Shown here: positions 16,704 to 29,866 of the stretch, piece after piece
How positions within the stretch are numbered: the first letter of the stretch is position 1
How the letters are laid out: the number at the start of each line of letters is the position of its first letter
Source of the DNA: Burkholderiales bacterium
GTDB lineage: Bacteria; Pseudomonadota; Gammaproteobacteria; Burkholderiales; SG8-41
Assembly (NCBI GenBank): GCA_036262035.1
Contig: DATAJS010000032.1
Coordinates: 124,001 to 188,000, forward strand
Direction: 5' to 3'
Length of the DNA stretch: 64,000 nucleotides
Made by a program: the position numbers and the translations under genes
Notes under the pieces: model-generated
Databases searched by the model: none
What the model was told of the DNA's origin: nothing
What the model saw: only the letters and a program-made list of their open reading frames with translations

Positions 16704-16880
16704 ATGAGCACGCACGGGCTGCACTTCTCCCATCCCGAGCACAAGAGCGCGCCCGGCGCGCGCCGCGCGCTCGCGTGGGTCGTGCTGGCGGTGGTGGCGG
16801 CGACGCTGGGGTGGCTCGGGTTCCGCGGGTATCTCTCGCCCGAGTTGCTGTTTCATTTCGCCAATAGCCTGGTCTGTTAG
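16704..16880 (+). CDS. Small single-span membrane protein, unknown function
   Basis: A 58-residue protein starting at the ATG at 16704: a hydrophilic N-terminus (MSTHGLHFSHPEHKSAPG), one hydrophobic helix (residues about 23-42, WVVLAVVAATLGWLGFRGYL) and a short tail with a final Cys. Codon use is GC-rich like its neighbours. No Shine-Dalgarno is visible, and GATAAT sits at 16691-16696, only 7 bases before the ATG. If that is the -10 box, the mRNA would be nearly leaderless. It ends 20 bases before the convergent folD stop. Confidence 0.6.
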   Translation: MSTHGLHFSHPEHKSAPGARRALAWVVLAVVAATLGWLGFRGYLSPELLFHFANSLVC

Positions 16881-16900
16881 CGTCGCGGTCAGCACGCGAC

Positions 16901-17752
16901 CTACGGGTTGGCGCGCTCGGCCGCCAACACGGTATTCGAGACCAGCATCGCGACGGTCATGCGGCCGACGCCGCCCGGCACCGGGCTGATCGCCCCCGCC
17001 ACTTCCTTGACCCCTTCGAAATCGACGTCGCCGACGAGCTTGCCTTCGGCGTTGCGATTGATGCCGACGTCGATGACGACCGCGCCGGGCTTCACCATGT
17101 CGGCGGTGACGAGCTTCGCGCGGCCCGCGGCCACGACGAGGATGTCTGCGTTTCGCGTGTAGCTCGCCAGGTCCGGCGTCTTCGAGTTGCACACCGTCAC
17201 CGTCGCCCCGGCGTTGATGAGGAGCAGCGCCATCGGTTTGCCGACGATGCTGCTGCGGCCGATCACGACCGCGTGCCTGCTTTCGAGCGCGGCGCCGGCG
17301 TGCTCGAGCATCTTCATGACGCCGAGCGGCGTGCACGGCACGAGCCTGGGATGTGCATCGACGATGGCGCCGAGGCTCGCCCATTTGAAGCCGTCGACGT
17401 CCTTTTCGATCGCGATCGCCTGCAGCACGCGCCGCACCTCGATGTGCTTCGGCAGCGGAAGCTGGACGATGATGCCGTGGATCGCGGGGTTGTCGTTGAG
17501 CGCGCGCACCCGCTCGACGAGGTCGGCCTCGGTGCATTCGACGGGAAACGCCTGGACTTCGGCGTGCAAGCCGGTCTCCTCGCACGCCCTGGCCTTGTTG
17601 CGCACGTAGACGCGCGAAGCGGGGTTGTCGCCGACGACGACCGTCGCGAGGCCCGGCGTGACGCCGCGGGCTTTGAGCGCCGCCAGCCGCGGGGCGAGAT
17701 CGGCGAAGACCTGGCGGGCGATCGCCGCGCCGTCGAGTATCGAAGCTGTCAT
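16901..17752 (-). CDS. folD: Methylenetetrahydrofolate dehydrogenase/cyclohydrolase FolD
   Basis: A 283-residue bifunctional enzyme that interconverts 5,10-methylene-, methenyl- and 10-formyl-tetrahydrofolate in the cytoplasm. Catalytic Y49 and K53 lie in [28 protein letters not shown] and the NADP-binding [17 protein letters not shown] are diagnostic; the C-terminal [14 protein letters not shown] completes the fold. Length is normal. It follows ftsB by 24 bases on the same strand. Confidence 0.97.
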   Translation of the reverse strand: MTASILDGAAIARQVFADLAPRLAALKARGVTPGLATVVVGDNPASRVYVRNKARACEETGLHAEVQAFPVECTEADLVERVRALNDNPAIHGIIVQLPLPKHIEVRRVLQAIAIEKDVDGFKWASLGAIVDAHPRLVPCTPLGVMKMLEHAGAALESRHAVVIGRSSIVGKPMALLLINAGATVTVCNSKTPDLASYTRNADILVVAAGRAKLVTADMVKPGAVVIDVGINRNAEGKLVGDVDFEGVKEVAGAISPVPGGVGRMTVAMLVSNTVLAAERANP

Positions 17753-17776
17753 GGGAACCTAGGTATTGCGGGGGCG

Positions 17777-18100
17777 CTACTGCGTGCGCGAATCCGCGCC
17801 GAGCGTGCCTTTCTTGGCGGTCGTGGTGGTGGCTTCGAGCACCTGGAAGAAGATCTCGTCCTGGCGGACCATGCCGAGCTCGCTGCGCGCGCGCTCCTCG
17901 ATCGCCTCCAGTCCCTGCTTGAGATCGCGCACTTCGGCGTCGAGCGCGCCGTTACGCGTGCGCAGCTTGGCGTTGACCTCGCGCTGCGCGCCGATCTCCC
18001 GATCCACCTCCCACACGCGCATCCAGCCGCCCTTGCCGAGCCATAGCGGATACTGGATCGCGCCGACGAGTGCGAGCAGGATGAGAGTCAGCCATTTCAC
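17777..18100 (-). CDS. ftsB: Cell division protein FtsB
   Basis: A 107-residue bitopic divisome protein that, with FtsL and FtsQ, activates septal peptidoglycan synthesis. The start is a GTG at 18100 (encoding MKWLTLILLALVGAIQY), 19 bases after the eno stop; an earlier in-frame start would run into eno. One membrane span (about residues 3-20) is followed by YPLWLGKGG and a coiled coil (about 28-72), then the conserved ARSELGMVRQDEIFFQV. The eno-ftsB pairing is the standard one. Confidence 0.93.
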   Translation of the reverse strand: MKWLTLILLALVGAIQYPLWLGKGGWMRVWEVDREIGAQREVNAKLRTRNGALDAEVRDLKQGLEAIEERARSELGMVRQDEIFFQVLEATTTTAKKGTLGADSRTQ

Positions 18101-18119
18101 GGCACGCGGCTGGAGCGCC

Positions 18120-20301
<2,182 letters not shown>

Positions 20302-20305
20302 GGCC

Positions 20306-22142
<1,837 letters not shown>

Positions 22143-24520
22143 GCGAGATACAGCCACGTCTCGACGACGGTGTCGGGGTTGAGTGACAGGCTCTCGATGC
22201 CCTCCTCCATCAGCCATTTCGCGAGGTCCGGATGGTCGGAGGGGCCCTGGCCGCAGATCCCTACGTACTTGCCCGCCTTGCGGCACGCCTGGATGGCGAG
22301 GTGCAGCATGTGCTTGACCGCCGGGTCGCGCTCGTCGAACGCGTCGGCGATGATGCCGCCCGAGTCGCGGTCGAGCGCGAGCGTCATCTGCGTCATGTCG
22401 TTCGAGCCGATCGAGAAACCGTCGAAGTGCTCGAGGAACTGGTCGGCGAGCACCGCGTTGGCGGGGATCTCGCACATCATGATCACCCGCAGGCCGTTCT
22501 CGCCGCGCTTCAGCCCGTTCTGCGCCAGCAGCTCGAGCACCTTGTTGGCCTCGGCCAGAGTGCGCACGAAAGGCACCATGATCTCGACGTTGGTGAGGCC
22601 CATCTCTTCCCGCACCTTCTTCATCGCGCGGCATTCCAGCTCGAAGCACTTCCTGAAGGATTCGGAGATGTAGCGCGAGGTGCCGCGGAAGCCCAGCATC
22701 GGGTTTTCTTCGTGCGGCTCGTAGCGCGAGCCGCCGGTCAGGCTCGAGTACTCGTTCGACTTGAAATCCGACAGCCGCACGATGACCGGCTTGGGCCAGA
22801 ACGCCGCGCCGAGCGTCGCCACGCCTTCGGCCATCTTGTCGACGTAGAAGCTCACCGGGTCCGGATAGCCGGCGGCGTGCTCCTCCACCGCGCTCTTCAG
22901 GTCCGCCGGCAGATCGGGATACGCGAGCACCGCCTTGGGGTGCACCCCGATCATGCGGGCGATGATGAACTCCAGCCGGGCGAGCCCCACGCCTTCGTTC
23001 GGCAGGCGCTGGAACTCGAAGGCGAGCTCCGGATTGCCGACGTTCATGGTGATCTTCACCGGCGCCTTGGGCATCTTCGCGAGCGAGAGGTCGATCACCT
23101 CGGTCTCGAGGATGCCGCGGTAGACGAACCCGGTGTCGCCTTCGGCGCACGAGACCGTCACGTCCTTGCCGTCCCTGAGCACGCGCGTCGCGTCGCCGCA
23201 GCCGACGACCGCCGGGATGCCGAGCTCGCGCGCGATGATCGCGGCGTGGCAGGTGCGCCCCCCGCGATTGGTGACGATGGCGGAAGCGCGCTTCATCACC
23301 GGCTCCCAGTCGGGATCGGTCATGTCGGTGACGAGGACGTCGCCGTCCTTCACGGTGTCCATCTCCGCCGCGCTCTTCACCAGCCGCACCGGCCCGCTGC
23401 CGATCTTCTGGCCGATCGCACGACCGGTGGCGAGGACCTCGGAGCGCGACTTCAGGCGATAGCGGCGCAGGGTGTCGACGCGCTCGCTCGCCTTCACGGT
23501 CTCCGGGCGCGCCTGGAGCACGTAGAGCTTGCCGTCGGCGCCGTCCTTGCCCCATTCGATGTCCATCGGGCGGCCGTAGTGCTTCTCGATGATCTGTGCG
23601 TAGCGCGCGAGCTCCTCGACTTCCGCATCGGTGATCGAGAAGCGCTTGCGGTCGGCGTCCGGCACGGGAACGGTCTGCACCGAGCGGCCCGCCTGCTTCT
23701 CCTGCGTATAGACCATCTTCACGGCCTTCGAGCCGAGTCCGCGGCGCAGGATCGCCTGCCGGCCCGATTCGAGCGCGCGCTTGTAGACGTAGAACTCGTC
23801 GGGGTTCACCTGCCCCTGCACCACGGTCTCGCCCAGGCCGTAAGCGGAGGTGATGAACACGACCTGGTCGAACCCCGATTCGGTGTCGAGCGTGAACATG
23901 ACGCCGCTCGCCGCGAGGTCGCTGCGCACCATGCGCTGGATCGCCGCGGACAGCGCGACCTCGGCGTGGGCGTAACCCTTGTGCACCCGATACGAGATCG
24001 CGCGATCGTTGTAGAGCGACGCGTAGACGTGGCGGATCGCCTCGACCAGGTTGTCGAGGCCGTGCACGTTGAGAAAGGTCTCCTGCTGGCCCGCGAACGA
24101 CGCGTCGGGGAGGTCTTCGGCGGTCGCGGAAGAGCGCACCGCGAACGAAGCTTCGGTGCCGGCGCCCGCGGTCAGCGTCTCGTAAGCGGCGGCGATGTCG
24201 CGCTGTAGCGCGGCGGGCAGCGGCTGCGCGAGGATCCAGCCGCGGATCTCGGTGCCGGCCGCCGCGAGCGCCTTGACGTCGTCGGGGTCGAGCGTAGTCA
24301 GGCGGTCCGCGATGCGCTTGTCGAGACCGTTCTGCGCGAGGAACTCGCGGTAGGCGTGCGCCGTCGTCGCGAAGCCGCCGGGCACGCGCACGCCGGCCGC
24401 GCCGAGCTGGCTGATCATTTCGCCGAGCGAAGCGCTCTTGCCGCCGACGCTCGCCACGTCGCTCATGCGCACCGAGGCGAGATCGACGACGAGAGAATCC
24501 GAAACCTGAGTCATAAAGTT

Positions 24521-24550
24521 TTGTGCCGCCCTGGAAAACACGCTATTTTA
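24521..24550. promoter_or_regulatory. Overlapping divergent promoters of ppsA and ppsR
   Basis: In the 67-base gap, plus-strand TTGTGC (24521-24526) and TATTTT (24544-24549) are spaced 17 bases apart and point to ppsR. On the minus strand TAAAAT (24550 down to 24545) can serve ppsA, though its -35 is weak. The two -10 boxes overlap, so transcription of the synthase and of its regulator may compete. Confidence 0.45.
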
Positions 24551-24581
24551 CCGGAAGCCCCCGGGTTCCCTGTAACGCACG

Positions 24582-25409
24582 ATGACCTCCCAGAAACGCG
24601 TCGCCTTCTTCATTTCCGACCGCACCGGCATCACCGCCGAGATGCTCGGCCACAGCCTGCTCACGCAATTCGAGGGCGTGCGCTTCCAGGAGGTCACCCT
24701 GCCCTTCGTCGACACGGTCGACAAGGCGCACGAGATCGTCGCGCAGATCAACGAGACCGCGGGCAAGGAGGGCATGCGCCCGATCGTGATCAGCACGCTG
24801 GTCAACACCGAGATCGCGCAGATCGTGGGGGCCGCCAATGCGCTCTTTCTCGACTGCTTCGAGATCTTCATCTCGCCGCTGGAGAAGGAGCTCGGCGAGC
24901 GTGCTTCGCACGCGATCGGCCGCAGCCACAGCGTCAACGATCTGGTGAACTACTATCACCGGATCGACGCGGTCAATTACGCGCTCGGTCACGACGACGG
25001 GGTCACCACGCGCGAGCTGTCCGACGCCGACATCATCCTGGTGGGCGTGTCGCGCTCCGGCAAGACGCCGACGTGCTTGTACATGGCGATGCAGTTCGGC
25101 ATACGCGCCGCGAACTACCCGCTGATCCCGGAAGATTTCAGCACGATGCAACTGCCGAGCCAGCTCAGGCCGCTGCGCGGGCGCATCCGCGGCCTCACGA
25201 TCAAGCCCGCGCGGCTCTCCCAGATCCGCACCGAAAGACGGCCGGGCAGCCAGTACGCGACGCTCGCGAACTGCGAATACGAGGTGAAGGAAGCCGAAGC
25301 GCTGATGCGCCAGGAAGGCATCCCGTACCTCGACGTGACCAGCAAGTCGGTCGAAGAGCTCGCGACGACCATCCTGCACGAGGCCAAGCTCGTGCGCAGA
25401 ATTTACTGA
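24582..25409 (+). CDS. ppsR: PEP synthase regulatory protein (bifunctional kinase/pyrophosphorylase)
   Basis: A 275-residue DUF299 family protein. It inactivates PpsA by ADP-dependent phosphorylation of the threonine near the catalytic histidine and reactivates it by phosphate-dependent removal. N-terminus [21 protein letters not shown] is diagnostic; the P-loop is [10 protein letters not shown] (155-164). It diverges from ppsA, its target. Confidence 0.96.
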   Translation: MTSQKRVAFFISDRTGITAEMLGHSLLTQFEGVRFQEVTLPFVDTVDKAHEIVAQINETAGKEGMRPIVISTLVNTEIAQIVGAANALFLDCFEIFISPLEKELGERASHAIGRSHSVNDLVNYYHRIDAVNYALGHDDGVTTRELSDADIILVGVSRSGKTPTCLYMAMQFGIRAANYPLIPEDFSTMQLPSQLRPLRGRIRGLTIKPARLSQIRTERRPGSQYATLANCEYEVKEAEALMRQEGIPYLDVTSKSVEELATTILHEAKLVRRIY

Positions 25410-25440
25410 TCGCTCGGCTCTGGGGTGTAAAAAGCGATCG

Positions 25441-25575
25441 ACCGCCAAGGACGCAAAGGACGCAAAGGTTTTCCTCGGTCGGTACGCTTCGGCGTCTCGT
25501 GCTCAAGTGCACCGACATCGAGATTGCTCACCCGCCTCATCGCTTTTCCTTTGCGTCCTTTGCGTCCTTTGCGGT
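25441..25575. repeat. Inverted repeat built from GGACGCAAA tandem units
   Basis: The left arm 25441-25468 and the right arm 25548-25575 are 28-base inverted copies with one mismatch; each is essentially ACCGCAAAGGACGCAAAGG continued with another unit. The loop is 79 bases. It fills the gap between the convergent genes ppsR and the SPOUT methyltransferase. No codon bias suggests coding. Closely similar GACGCAAAG runs are common at gene ends in many proteobacterial genomes, as far as I recall, but I know of no established function. Confidence 0.85.
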
Positions 25576-25613
25576 TAAAAAGCTTTTAAAAACGCGGTGC
25601 GCTCGCGCGCACC

Positions 25614-26399
25614 CTACGGTTTGCGAGCGAGCTGCCGGACCCGCTCGAAGAGGCAGATTGCCGCGGCGGCGGCGACGTTGAGGGACTCGGCTTTGCCGGG
25701 CATGGGGATCGAGATCGTGCGATGCGCGGCCTTGCGCAGCCCCGCGCTGATACCCGCGCCTTCGTTGCCGAAGATCAGCGCGACACGGCCGCTCAGGTCG
25801 GCGTCGTAATACGGGACGTCGCCGTCTCCCGCCGCCGCTAAGACGCTGCCGTCGTAGCGCTGCGCGATGCCGTGCAAGTCGATCGCGTCGTAGATGCGCA
25901 GCGCGAAATGCGCGCCCATGCCCGCGCGCAGCACCCGCGGCGACCACGCCTGCACGCACGCGGGCGAGAGGTAGACCTCATCGATGCCCGCCGCGGCCGC
26001 CGAGCGCAGGATCGAGCCGAGGTTGCCGGGATCCTGGATGTCTTCGAGCATCACGCAGGCGGCGGGCTTCTCCGGCACCTCCCGCGCGCGCGGCGTCTTC
26101 ACCGCGGCGATGAGACCCGTCGGCGTCGACACCGACGAGAGCTCGCGCATGAGCCCGTCACCCAGCACGAGCGGCTCCGGCATGAGCTTCGAGCGGAGCA
26201 GCGCCGCGATCTCCGGGTCGGCGAGCGCCGATCGCGACACGGCGACCTGGTCCGGCGCGCCGACGTGCTCGACGTAAGCCTGCACCAGATGCACCCCGTC
26301 GAGCAGCGACCGACCGGCTTTCTTGCGCTCGCGCGAGGACTGGTGGAGCTTGAGCAGCGCTTTGAACTGCGCGTTGTCGGCGGAGGTGACGTGCCTCAT
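25614..26399 (-). CDS. TrmH/SpoU family RNA 2'-O-methyltransferase
   Basis: A 261-residue SPOUT-fold enzyme using SAM to methylate a ribose 2'-OH in tRNA or rRNA. The N-terminal RNA-binding part includes LLKLHQSSRERKKAGRSLLDG. The three family motifs are present: EDIQDPGNLGSILRSAAAAG (motif 1), VALIFGNEGAGI (motif 2) and ISIPMPGKAESLNVAAAAAI (motif 3). The exact target base cannot be told from sequence. The ATG overlaps the senA stop as ATGA, so it is translationally coupled to senA, a partnership that makes no obvious metabolic sense. Confidence 0.9.
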   Translation of the reverse strand: MRHVTSADNAQFKALLKLHQSSRERKKAGRSLLDGVHLVQAYVEHVGAPDQVAVSRSALADPEIAALLRSKLMPEPLVLGDGLMRELSSVSTPTGLIAAVKTPRAREVPEKPAACVMLEDIQDPGNLGSILRSAAAAGIDEVYLSPACVQAWSPRVLRAGMGAHFALRIYDAIDLHGIAQRYDGSVLAAAGDGDVPYYDADLSGRVALIFGNEGAGISAGLRKAAHRTISIPMPGKAESLNVAAAAAICLFERVRQLARKP

Positions 26400-27682
26400 G
26401 CGCGCGGCGCGCAGGTGCGAAAGCCCGCGTACACGTCGCGCCGATCGGGCGTATAGAAGTTGCGCCACGTGTTGCGGATCAGCGCAGGACGCGTCTCGAA
26501 ACAGCCGCCGCGCAGCACCTTGTGGGTGTGGAACCACGGCTGCGAATACTCCTTGTACGGATCGGCGACGAATCCCGGATAAGGCGCGAACGCGTCGGCG
26601 CACCATTCCCAGACGTTGCCGATCATCTGCCGGCAGCCGTCGGCACTGTCGCCGATCGCGAGCGCCGAGACATCGCACGTGTAGTCCGATGCGCCGTGCA
26701 GATTCGCGCGCTCCGGACCCGGCGCTTCGACACCCCACGGATAGTCCCGCTTTTCCATGCCCGCCGCCGCGAGCTCCCATTCGGCCTCGGTCGGCAGCCG
26801 CCGTCCTGCCCACCGGCAATACGCGTCGGCTTCGTACCAGTTGACGTGGATCACCGCGGCGTGGGGGTCGATCGGCCGCCAGGCGTCGAAGATCCGCGCG
26901 CGCCACCACGAGGCTTCGCGGCGCCAGTACACCGGATGTTCCGCGCGCTCGGCCGATCGCCACCGCCAGCCATCGACGCTCCACAGCTCGGGCCGCTCGT
27001 AGCCGCCGTCGTCGACGAATGCGGCGAAGGCGTCGTTCGTGACCGCGGTCTTGGCGATCGCGAACGGAGCGACTTGCACCTCGTGCAGCCATTTCTCGTT
27101 GTCGAAGACGAAACGCCCGTCGTCGCGGGCGCCGAGCGTGAAAGTCCCGCCGCGGATTTCGACATCGCCGCTCGCCCCCAACCGCGCCCCCGGCACTCGC
27201 GAGCCGGTCCGGGGCGGCGGACCGTAGCCAAGGGTCTGGCGCGTATAGCTCAGCGCTTCGCAGTGCATCTCCTCGTGCATCGCGCACAGCCAGGCGAAGT
27301 AGCGCATGTGGGCGCAGCGCTGTGCGTCGAGGCGCTCGAGCACGCGCCGGAGGACGTTGTCGAGGTAGCCGAGCGTCGCTTCGAACGTCGGCAGCGGCAG
27401 GTCCCACCGCGTATCGTGGGCGACCGCGGCGGAATCGTAGAGCGCGTCCGCGTGCGCGAGGATCGACGGCCGCAGCGGTTCGCCTTCTCCCGCGTAACGC
27501 AGGCACCAGCGCTCCTGGAACCACGCCGCGTGGCCGATCTCCCATAACGGTGGATTGACGATCGCGAGCTTCGGCCCGAGCAGCCGCTCGCCCGTGAGAT
27601 CGGCGGCGAGCCCGAGGAAGCGCGCGCGCGCTTCCCGAAGCTGCCGCATGAGCGCATCCGCGCTCGAAGGGTCCGACGTCAT
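26396..27682 (-). CDS. senA: Selenoneine synthase SenA (EgtB-like non-heme iron enzyme)
   Basis: A 428-residue two-domain protein: a DinB-like N-terminal domain and a C-terminal formylglycine-generating-enzyme (SUMF1) domain. Iron ligands are visible as H51 (WEIGHAAWF) and H136/H140 in the HX3HXE motif MHEEMHCEA. The C-terminal domain has RLPTEAEWELAAAG, IGNVWEWCADAF and LRGGCFETRP. EgtB and SenA share this architecture; SenA joins a selenosugar to trimethylhistidine. I favour SenA because the divergent neighbour is a SenB-type glycosyltransferase and no EgtD methyltransferase is nearby. EgtB or another sulfoxide synthase remains possible. Confidence 0.82.
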   Translation of the reverse strand: MTSDPSSADALMRQLREARARFLGLAADLTGERLLGPKLAIVNPPLWEIGHAAWFQERWCLRYAGEGEPLRPSILAHADALYDSAAVAHDTRWDLPLPTFEATLGYLDNVLRRVLERLDAQRCAHMRYFAWLCAMHEEMHCEALSYTRQTLGYGPPPRTGSRVPGARLGASGDVEIRGGTFTLGARDDGRFVFDNEKWLHEVQVAPFAIAKTAVTNDAFAAFVDDGGYERPELWSVDGWRWRSAERAEHPVYWRREASWWRARIFDAWRPIDPHAAVIHVNWYEADAYCRWAGRRLPTEAEWELAAAGMEKRDYPWGVEAPGPERANLHGASDYTCDVSALAIGDSADGCRQMIGNVWEWCADAFAPYPGFVADPYKEYSQPWFHTHKVLRGGCFETRPALIRNTWRNFYTPDRRDVYAGFRTCAPRA

Positions 27683-27698
27683 GCCGTCAACGCTTTGC

Positions 27699-27704
27699 TA
27701 TAGT
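27699..27704. promoter_or_regulatory. Palindromic -10 candidate between senA and senB
   Basis: GCTATAGTC lies in the 38-base gap between the divergent starts. TATAGT (27699-27704) is a good plus-strand -10 for senB, and the CTATAG core also reads as a weaker -10 on the minus strand for senA. No clear -35 boxes fit in so small a gap without entering the genes. Confidence 0.35.
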
Positions 27705-27720
27705 CACGCGACAGTTTAGC

Positions 27721-28710
27721 GTGCCTCCCGTGAGAATCTGCATCGTCACACCCGCGCGTCCCGGATCGCGCAGTGGTAACCGCAACACCGCCGCGCGCTG
27801 GGCCGCATTCCTCCGCGCCGCAGGCCACCGCGTCAGGATCGAGCAGACGTGGAGCGGCGCCGCCGCCGACGTGCTCGTCGCGCTGCACGCGCGGCGCAGT
27901 CACGATTCGATCGCCGCTTATGCCGCGCGGTATCCGCAGCACCCGCTGGTCGTCGTGCTCACCGGCACCGACGTCTATCGCGACATCGTGCACGATGCTT
28001 CCGCGCAGCGCTCGCTCGAGCTCGCCACGAAGCTCGTCGTGCTGCAGGACGCCGCGATCGACGAGCTCGCGCCGCGCCTGCGCGCGAAGACTCGTGCGAT
28101 CTACCAGTCCGCGCGCGCCGTAGCGCGCGCGGCGCCTCTCGCGACGTGCTTCGAATTCGTGGTGAGCGGCCATCTGCGCGCGGAGAAAGATCCCTTCCGC
28201 GGCGCCGCTGCGCTCGCGCATATCGATACGCAGTCGCGCGCGTACGTGACCCATATCGGCGGCGCGCTCGACCCGGGCTCGGACGACGAAGCGCGTGCGT
28301 GGATGGCGCGAGAGCCCCGCTATCGCTGGCTCGGCGAGCTCCCGCACTGGCGCGCCATGCGCATGCTCGCGCGCGCCCGCGCGATGGTGATCAGCTCGCG
28401 CATGGAAGGCGGCGCCAACGTCGTGTCCGAAGCCCTCACCATCGGCGTGCCGGTGATCGCTTCGGATATCTCGGGCAACATCGGCATGCTCGGCCGCGAT
28501 TACCCCGGCTATTACGCGGTCGGCGATGAGCGCGCACTCGCCGACGCGATGCGGCGCGCGGAATCCGACCCTGCCTATTACGCGCGGCTCGAGGAAGCGT
28601 GTCGTGTCCGCGGCAAGCTCGTCACGGTCGAGCGCGAACGCGGAGCGCTCGAATCGCTGATCGCAGCGCTCGGCACGGTCAGGCCCGCGCCCGAGGAAGT
28701 AACGGGATAA
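27721..28710 (+). CDS. senB: Selenosugar synthase SenB (TIGR04348-type glycosyltransferase)
   Basis: A 329-residue GT4-like glycosyltransferase. Its N-terminal ICIVTPARPGSRSGNRNTAA is characteristic of the family once called putative glycosyltransferase TIGR04348 and now assigned as SenB, which makes a selenosugar from a UDP-sugar and selenophosphate. The C-terminal nucleotide-sugar site is SRMEGGANVVSEALTIGVPVI. The start is a GTG at 27721; a GTG at 27730 is also possible. It is divergent from senA and its 3' end overlaps the convergent lpxB by 32 bases. The expected third gene, the selenophosphate synthetase senC/selD, is not in the window. Confidence 0.82.
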   Translation: MPPVRICIVTPARPGSRSGNRNTAARWAAFLRAAGHRVRIEQTWSGAAADVLVALHARRSHDSIAAYAARYPQHPLVVVLTGTDVYRDIVHDASAQRSLELATKLVVLQDAAIDELAPRLRAKTRAIYQSARAVARAAPLATCFEFVVSGHLRAEKDPFRGAAALAHIDTQSRAYVTHIGGALDPGSDDEARAWMAREPRYRWLGELPHWRAMRMLARARAMVISSRMEGGANVVSEALTIGVPVIASDISGNIGMLGRDYPGYYAVGDERALADAMRRAESDPAYYARLEEACRVRGKLVTVERERGALESLIAALGTVRPAPEEVTG

Positions 28711-29857
28711 CCGCCGCGGCCGCCTTCTCGGCGGTGTTCTGCCGCAACGCGCGGCGCATCGCTTCGAACCGTGCGTCGAGCGCTTCGCACGCCTCTTCGT
28801 CCTGCAGCCATTTCAGCAGCGCCTGCGCGAGCGCGTCCGGCGTCGCCGCGTCCTGAACGAGCTCGGGCACGATCTGCTCGCCCGCGAGGATGTTGGGCAG
28901 CCCGAGGAACGGCTGGTACGCGCGGCGCCTCAACACCCAGTACGAGAGCCTGGAGACCTTGTAGGTGATCACCATCGGGCGCTTCAGCAGCGCCGCTTCC
29001 AGGGTCGCGGTGCCGGAGGCGACGAGCACTGCGTTCGCCGCCGCCATCGCTTCGAGCGAGTGACCGATCATCAGGGTCAGGTTGAGCTCTTCCGGCGAGA
29101 CCTTGGCGAGCGCGGTCTCGAAGAGCTCCTTGGTCGTGCGGCTCGCGAACGGCACCAGGATCCTTATCCCGGGGATCGCCTCGTCGAGCTTCACCGCGGT
29201 GCGTATGAAGAGCTCGGCCATGTTCTCGAGCTCCGAGACGCGGCTGCCGGGCAGCATCGCGACCACCGGGATGTGGGCCGCGATGCGCAGCTCCTCGCGC
29301 ACCGCCTCGATCGGCGGCAGCTCCTCGAGCATGTCGGCGAGCGGGTGGCCGACGTAGCGCACCGACACGCCCTCCTTCTCGAAGATGCGCGCCTCGAACG
29401 GAAACAGCGTGAGCAGGGTGCTCACCGCGTGCTTGACCGTCTGCACCCGCTCGCGCCGCCAGGCCCACACCGCGGGCGCCACGTACTGCACGGTGGGGAT
29501 GCCGGCGCGCTTGAGGTCGATCTCCAGGCCGAGGTTGAAGTCCGGCGCGTCGACGCCGATGAACGCCGCCGGCGGCGTCTGCAGGAAGTGATCGCGCAGC
29601 CTGCGGCGGATGCCGGCGATCTCCCAGTAGTGCCTGACCACTTCGACGTAGCCGCGCACCGCGAGCTTTTCCATCGGGAACAGCGATTCGGCGCCCGCCG
29701 CTTCCATCCTCGGTCCCGCGATGCCGACGAAGCGCAGGTCCGGCCTCTGCGCCTTCAGCGCGCGTATGAGGTGCGCGCCGAGGAGATCGCCCGAAGGCTC
29801 GCCGGCGACGATGCCGATGACATTCGACTGCCGGAAAGCCGCCTTGCGCGTCGCCAA
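28679..29857 (-). CDS. lpxB: Lipid-A-disaccharide synthase
   Basis: A 392-residue GT19 glycosyltransferase that joins UDP-2,3-diacylglucosamine and lipid X to make the lipid A disaccharide on the inner face of the inner membrane. Diagnostic stretches: GIVAGEPSGDLLGAHLIRAL, FIGVDAPDFNLGLE, YVAPAVWAWRRERV, LPGSRVSELE and the C-terminal GTATLEAALLKRPMVITYK. The start appears to be TTG at 29857, preceded by GAGGG; I see no in-frame ATG before the conserved N-terminus. It ends the lpxD-fabZ-lpxA-lpxB series. rnhB, which often follows lpxB, is instead at 56575. Confidence 0.96.
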   Translation of the reverse strand: MATRKAAFRQSNVIGIVAGEPSGDLLGAHLIRALKAQRPDLRFVGIAGPRMEAAGAESLFPMEKLAVRGYVEVVRHYWEIAGIRRRLRDHFLQTPPAAFIGVDAPDFNLGLEIDLKRAGIPTVQYVAPAVWAWRRERVQTVKHAVSTLLTLFPFEARIFEKEGVSVRYVGHPLADMLEELPPIEAVREELRIAAHIPVVAMLPGSRVSELENMAELFIRTAVKLDEAIPGIRILVPFASRTTKELFETALAKVSPEELNLTLMIGHSLEAMAAANAVLVASGTATLEAALLKRPMVITYKVSRLSYWVLRRRAYQPFLGLPNILAGEQIVPELVQDAATPDALAQALLKWLQDEEACEALDARFEAMRRALRQNTAEKAAAAVIPLLPRARA

Positions 29858-29866
29858 GGCAGCCCT

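Noticed and set aside
22232-24208. Open frame of 658 codons antisense to ppsA
   Set aside because: Shadow of a well-conserved enzyme with no domain of its own.
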